A stretch of 64,000 nt of DNA from Bordetella genomosp. 13 (GTDB lineage Bacteria > Pseudomonadota > Gammaproteobacteria > Burkholderiales > Burkholderiaceae_B): NCBI RefSeq assembly GCF_007679965.1, contig NZ_VEHL01000005.1, positions 124,001-188,000 on the forward strand, given 5' to 3'. A program made the translations under genes and the position numbers. Below the pieces are notes generated by a model that saw only the letters and a program-made list of their open reading frames with translations, was not told the origin of the DNA and ran no database searches. The stretch's first letter is position 1; every line of letters starts with the position of its first letter. Of the stretch, positions 61,792 through 64,000 are shown piece after piece.

Positions 61792-63074
61792 TGCTGCGGA
61801 TTCTCCTTGCGTATCGCCGCGACGCTGTCCTGCAGGCCGTTCCAGGCCGGCCGTTGGGCGTACTGCGCCCGCGCGTAGGCGAGCACGTCGGCGATCTGCG
61901 CGTCGTTCAGCACGTTGGCGAACGGCGGCATGTAATGGGCTGACGATGAGCCGTTCCAGGGATTGCCGCCCAGCACGAGCTGGATGGCGTTGCGCGGGCT
62001 GTCGGCGTTCAGCGCGGTGCTCAGTTCGAGCGAGGGGCGCGCGCCCACGGTGCGCATGGGTGCGGCGGCGCCATGGCAACCGGCACAGGACGAGGCGAAC
62101 AGCGCGGCGCCATCGTTGATGCGCTGGGCGCTGGCCGCCGGCAGGTCGGCCTGCGCGGGCGGATGCGCGGCGGCCGGCGGCTGCAGCGACATCAGGTAGG
62201 TGGCCATGGCCTCGACATCGGAGACCGGCACGTTGGCCAGGTGCTGCGTGACTGGCAGCATCGGACCGGCCGCCGCGCCGTGTTCGGTGGCCAGCCCGGT
62301 GCGCAGGTAGCTGGTGAGCTGCGCATGCGTCCAGGGCGTGCGCGCAAGCGTCAGCGCGTTCAGCGGCGGAACGTCCCAGCCGTCGATCAGGCCGCCGGCA
62401 TAGGCCTGGCTGCCCTTCTCGGCGCCGAAGGCGTTCATGGGCGTATGACAGGCCGCGCAGTGGCCCGGTCCTTCGACCAGGTAGCGGCCGCGCAGCCAGG
62501 CATCGGATTGCGGCGTGCCCGGCGGCGGCAACGCGCCTTCGTCCAGGAACAGCAGGTTCCAGCCCGCGACCAGCGGCCGGAAGTTCAGCGGGAAGGCGAG
62601 GGCGTTGTCCTGCGCCGGTGCATGCACCGGCGTGCGCGCCAGGAGGTACGCGTACAGCGCGGCGATGTCGTCGTCGCTCATGCGGGTGAAATGCGCATAC
62701 GGGAAGGCCGGATACAGCAGGTGGCCGTCGCGCGAGACGCCCTTGCGCATGGCGCGCGCGAACGCTTCCAGCGGCCAGCGCCCGATGCCGGTCTCGGCGT
62801 CGGGCGTGATGTTGGTGCTGTAGATCGTGCCGAATGGCGTCTCGAGCGCCAGGCCGCCGGCATAGGGCTTGCCTCCCTTGGCGGTGTGGCATTGCATGCA
62901 GTCGGCCAGGTCGGCCACGCGCGCGCCCTGCGCCAGCAGCGCGCGGTCGGCGCTGGCCGCGGGCGGGTGATCCAGCGGCGCGATGGCGGGCTGCCATGCG
63001 TAAGTACAGGCCGCCACGGCGCCGGCCAATACGACGGCCAGGGCCGTCCAGGTGATTCTTCGTGTCCTGCTCAT
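61788..63074 (-). CDS. Triheme cytochrome c subunit of the molybdenum hydroxylase
   Basis: The protein has 428 residues. Three CxxCH heme sites are present: CMQCH (59-63), CAACH (206-210) and CAGCH (330-334). The N-terminal hydrophobic segment ends VAAC, so Cys23 may be a lipid anchor; either way the protein faces the periplasm. Such cytochromes replace the FAD subunit in periplasmic isoquinoline/alcohol/aldehyde dehydrogenases and feed electrons into the respiratory chain. GGAGG stands five bases before the ATG. It is the first gene of the operon 63074-59015. Confidence 0.94.
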   Translation of the reverse strand: MSRTRRITWTALAVVLAGAVAACTYAWQPAIAPLDHPPAASADRALLAQGARVADLADCMQCHTAKGGKPYAGGLALETPFGTIYSTNITPDAETGIGRWPLEAFARAMRKGVSRDGHLLYPAFPYAHFTRMSDDDIAALYAYLLARTPVHAPAQDNALAFPLNFRPLVAGWNLLFLDEGALPPPGTPQSDAWLRGRYLVEGPGHCAACHTPMNAFGAEKGSQAYAGGLIDGWDVPPLNALTLARTPWTHAQLTSYLRTGLATEHGAAAGPMLPVTQHLANVPVSDVEAMATYLMSLQPPAAAHPPAQADLPAASAQRINDGAALFASSCAGCHGAAAPMRTVGARPSLELSTALNADSPRNAIQLVLGGNPWNGSSSAHYMPPFANVLNDAQIADVLAYARAQYAQRPAWNGLQDSVAAIRKENPQQ

Positions 63075-63387
63075 TCAACCTCCGCGCGGATGGGTGTACG
63101 CGACCGGCAGCAATGGTATGAGCTGGCACTGACTTGGGCCTGAAGTGACGCATCGCGCCGCAAAAAATCCGGCCGTGACTGGCTCACGTGCGGGTTCCGC
63201 GACAGGTTGATGGCCCCGGAAAGCGAGCGGGCCTCTCTTGCGAGAGGCCCAACCCTTCCTTGCGCGCGGCGCGCCGGCCAGGCTGGACGGGGGGATCGCT
63301 GCTCGTCACTCGCGGCTTACGGAGAAGCCGCATGTGTCCGGGGCGCCCGTCCGGCGTGCCTCGGGGGTCTGCTCACCCCCTTTGCGC
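63075..63387. other. Non-coding gap between the porin and cytochrome genes
   Basis: This 313-bp gap has no gene. It holds the perfect hairpin at 63229-63250 downstream of the porin, another GC-rich inverted repeat close to the porin stop (about 63363-63381), and at its left end the promoter and GGAGG site of the cytochrome gene. Confidence 0.5.
63229..63250 (-). terminator. Perfect hairpin downstream of the porin gene, possible terminator
   Basis: GGGCCTCTC-TTGC-GAGAGGCCC is a perfect 9-bp stem with a 4-base loop, about 137 bp after the porin stop codon. No T tract follows on the minus strand, so termination efficiency is uncertain. Confidence 0.45.
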
Positions 63388-64000
63388 TTAGAACCGGTGA
63401 CGCATGCCGATGGCGACGGCGGTGTCCTTCAGGTTGTCCTGGAAGGCGTAGTTGTCGGCATAGGCGGCATACGCGTAGAGGTTGGTGCGCTTGCTCAGGT
63501 CGTACGTGTAGCCCAGGCTGAAGATGTTGGTGGTCTTGTCGTCGCCCGTCAGCAGGTCGTTCTTGGCGTCGGCCCGCTGCCACGAACCGAAGACTTTGCT
63601 GGCGCCGAACGGCACGGTGGCGCCCACCATCATCGAGTCGGCGCGGAAGCCGTCGGCGACGCGGTAGGTGCCCAGCTGCTGGTTGCCGCTGGGCGTGGTG
63701 CCCAGGTTCAGGCCGGTGAACCAGCCGTCGAACGTCTGGCTCCAGGCCGCGATGACCTTGACCACTTCGAAGTCGTACGTGCCGCCCAGGATGTACTGTT
63801 GGACTTCGTTGTCGCGGTCGGCGCCGGCCGACGACGGGTTCAGGCGGTCGTAGGTGGCGATGAGGTCCACCGGGCCATTGGTGTAGCGCGCGCCAACGGT
63901 GATGACGCGGTTGTTGCTGTTGGTGGCGAAGTTGCCGGCGCCGTCGGCGTTGAACGAGTAGCCGGCGCCCAGGCGCAGGCCGCCGATGCTCGGGGTCTGG
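63388..64000 (-). CDS. General outer-membrane porin, 3' part (gene runs off the window)
   Basis: About 203 codons of the C-terminal part are visible; the start lies beyond the right edge. The sequence is a run of amphipathic beta-strands typical of Gram-negative porins of betaproteobacteria: RVITVGARYTNGPVDLIATYD, VVKVIAAWSQTFDGWF, IFSLGYTYDLSKRTNLYAYA. It ends in the classic outer-membrane C-terminal pattern VAIGMRHRF, with a terminal Phe recognised by the BAM machinery. It forms trimeric diffusion channels in the outer membrane. Its presence is a taxonomic hint to the Alcaligenaceae. Confidence 0.93.
   Translation of the reverse strand, partial: QTPSIGGLRLGAGYSFNADGAGNFATNSNNRVITVGARYTNGPVDLIATYDRLNPSSAGADRDNEVQQYILGGTYDFEVVKVIAAWSQTFDGWFTGLNLGTTPSGNQQLGTYRVADGFRADSMMVGATVPFGASKVFGSWQRADAKNDLLTGDDKTTNIFSLGYTYDLSKRTNLYAYAAYADNYAFQDNLKDTAVAIGMRHRF

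Overview
The window is GC-rich, tightly packed Gram-negative chromosomal DNA. Three Bug/TctC-type periplasmic binding proteins, many LysR/IclR/GntR-regulated acid-catabolism genes, a Bordetella-type porin and a pga/bps operon point to a betaproteobacterium of the Alcaligenaceae (Bordetella or Achromobacter). The exact species cannot be read from the sequence. I saw no rRNA, tRNA, CRISPR array or insertion sequence.

Region 1 (37-11336) is an organic-acid catabolic island. A minus-strand operon (Bug binding protein, old-yellow-enzyme reductase, TcuA-like flavoprotein) and a LysR gene face a plus-strand operon (class II aldolase, D-2-hydroxyacid dehydrogenase, DRE-TIM metallolyase, TauD/TfdA dioxygenase, FMN 2-hydroxyacid dehydrogenase, second Bug protein). 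The same inverted repeat, GTTTC-N7-GAAAC, sits in front of both transcription units. A LysE-type exporter (11353-11997) follows.

Region 2 (about 12180-24887) is the centrepiece: a Vi-antigen-like capsule operon in the Salmonella gene order tviD-tviE-vexA-vexB-vexC-vexD-vexE, ending with a vexL-type periplasmic Vi lyase, as known from Burkholderiales. It lies behind a sharply AT-rich promoter block and a leader of about 470 bp. tviA, tviB and tviC are absent. The ABC ATPase subunit VexC has lost the Walker A, Q-loop, signature, Walker B/catalytic Glu and H-loop residues, so it reads as a pseudo-ATPase. The permease VexB carries an extra N-terminal domain of about 200 residues. This is the best candidate for unusual biology in the window.

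Region 3 (24962-34340) is mixed: a zinc alcohol dehydrogenase overlapping udgX, a disordered small protein, a 25-residue membrane peptide, a large-subunit catalase (katE) with a clear terminator, a small secreted protein, a pyroglutamyl-peptidase-like lipoprotein whose nucleophilic Cys appears to be Ser, a GntR regulator with palindromic operators, and a hipB gene with three evenly spaced operators followed by a HipA that has lost its N-terminal half.

Region 4 (34354-44494) is a second acid-CoA catabolic cluster: MFS transporter, IclR regulator, a five-gene minus-strand operon (CaiB/BaiF CoA-transferase, enoyl-CoA hydratase-like protein, two-subunit CoA-transferase, acyl-CoA ligase), and a divergent Bug protein followed by an FAD/NAD(P)-binding protein.

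Region 5 (44857-51285) is a complete pgaABCD (bpsABCD) operon for poly-N-acetylglucosamine biofilm polysaccharide. The window therefore encodes two independent surface-polysaccharide export systems.

Region 6 (51392-64000) holds the giant helicase Lhr, an unrecognised 531-residue protein, an adenine deaminase, a short tandem-repeat patch, a three-subunit molybdenum hydroxylase (MoCo subunit, 2Fe-2S subunit, triheme cytochrome c) and the 3' end of a general porin that runs off the window.
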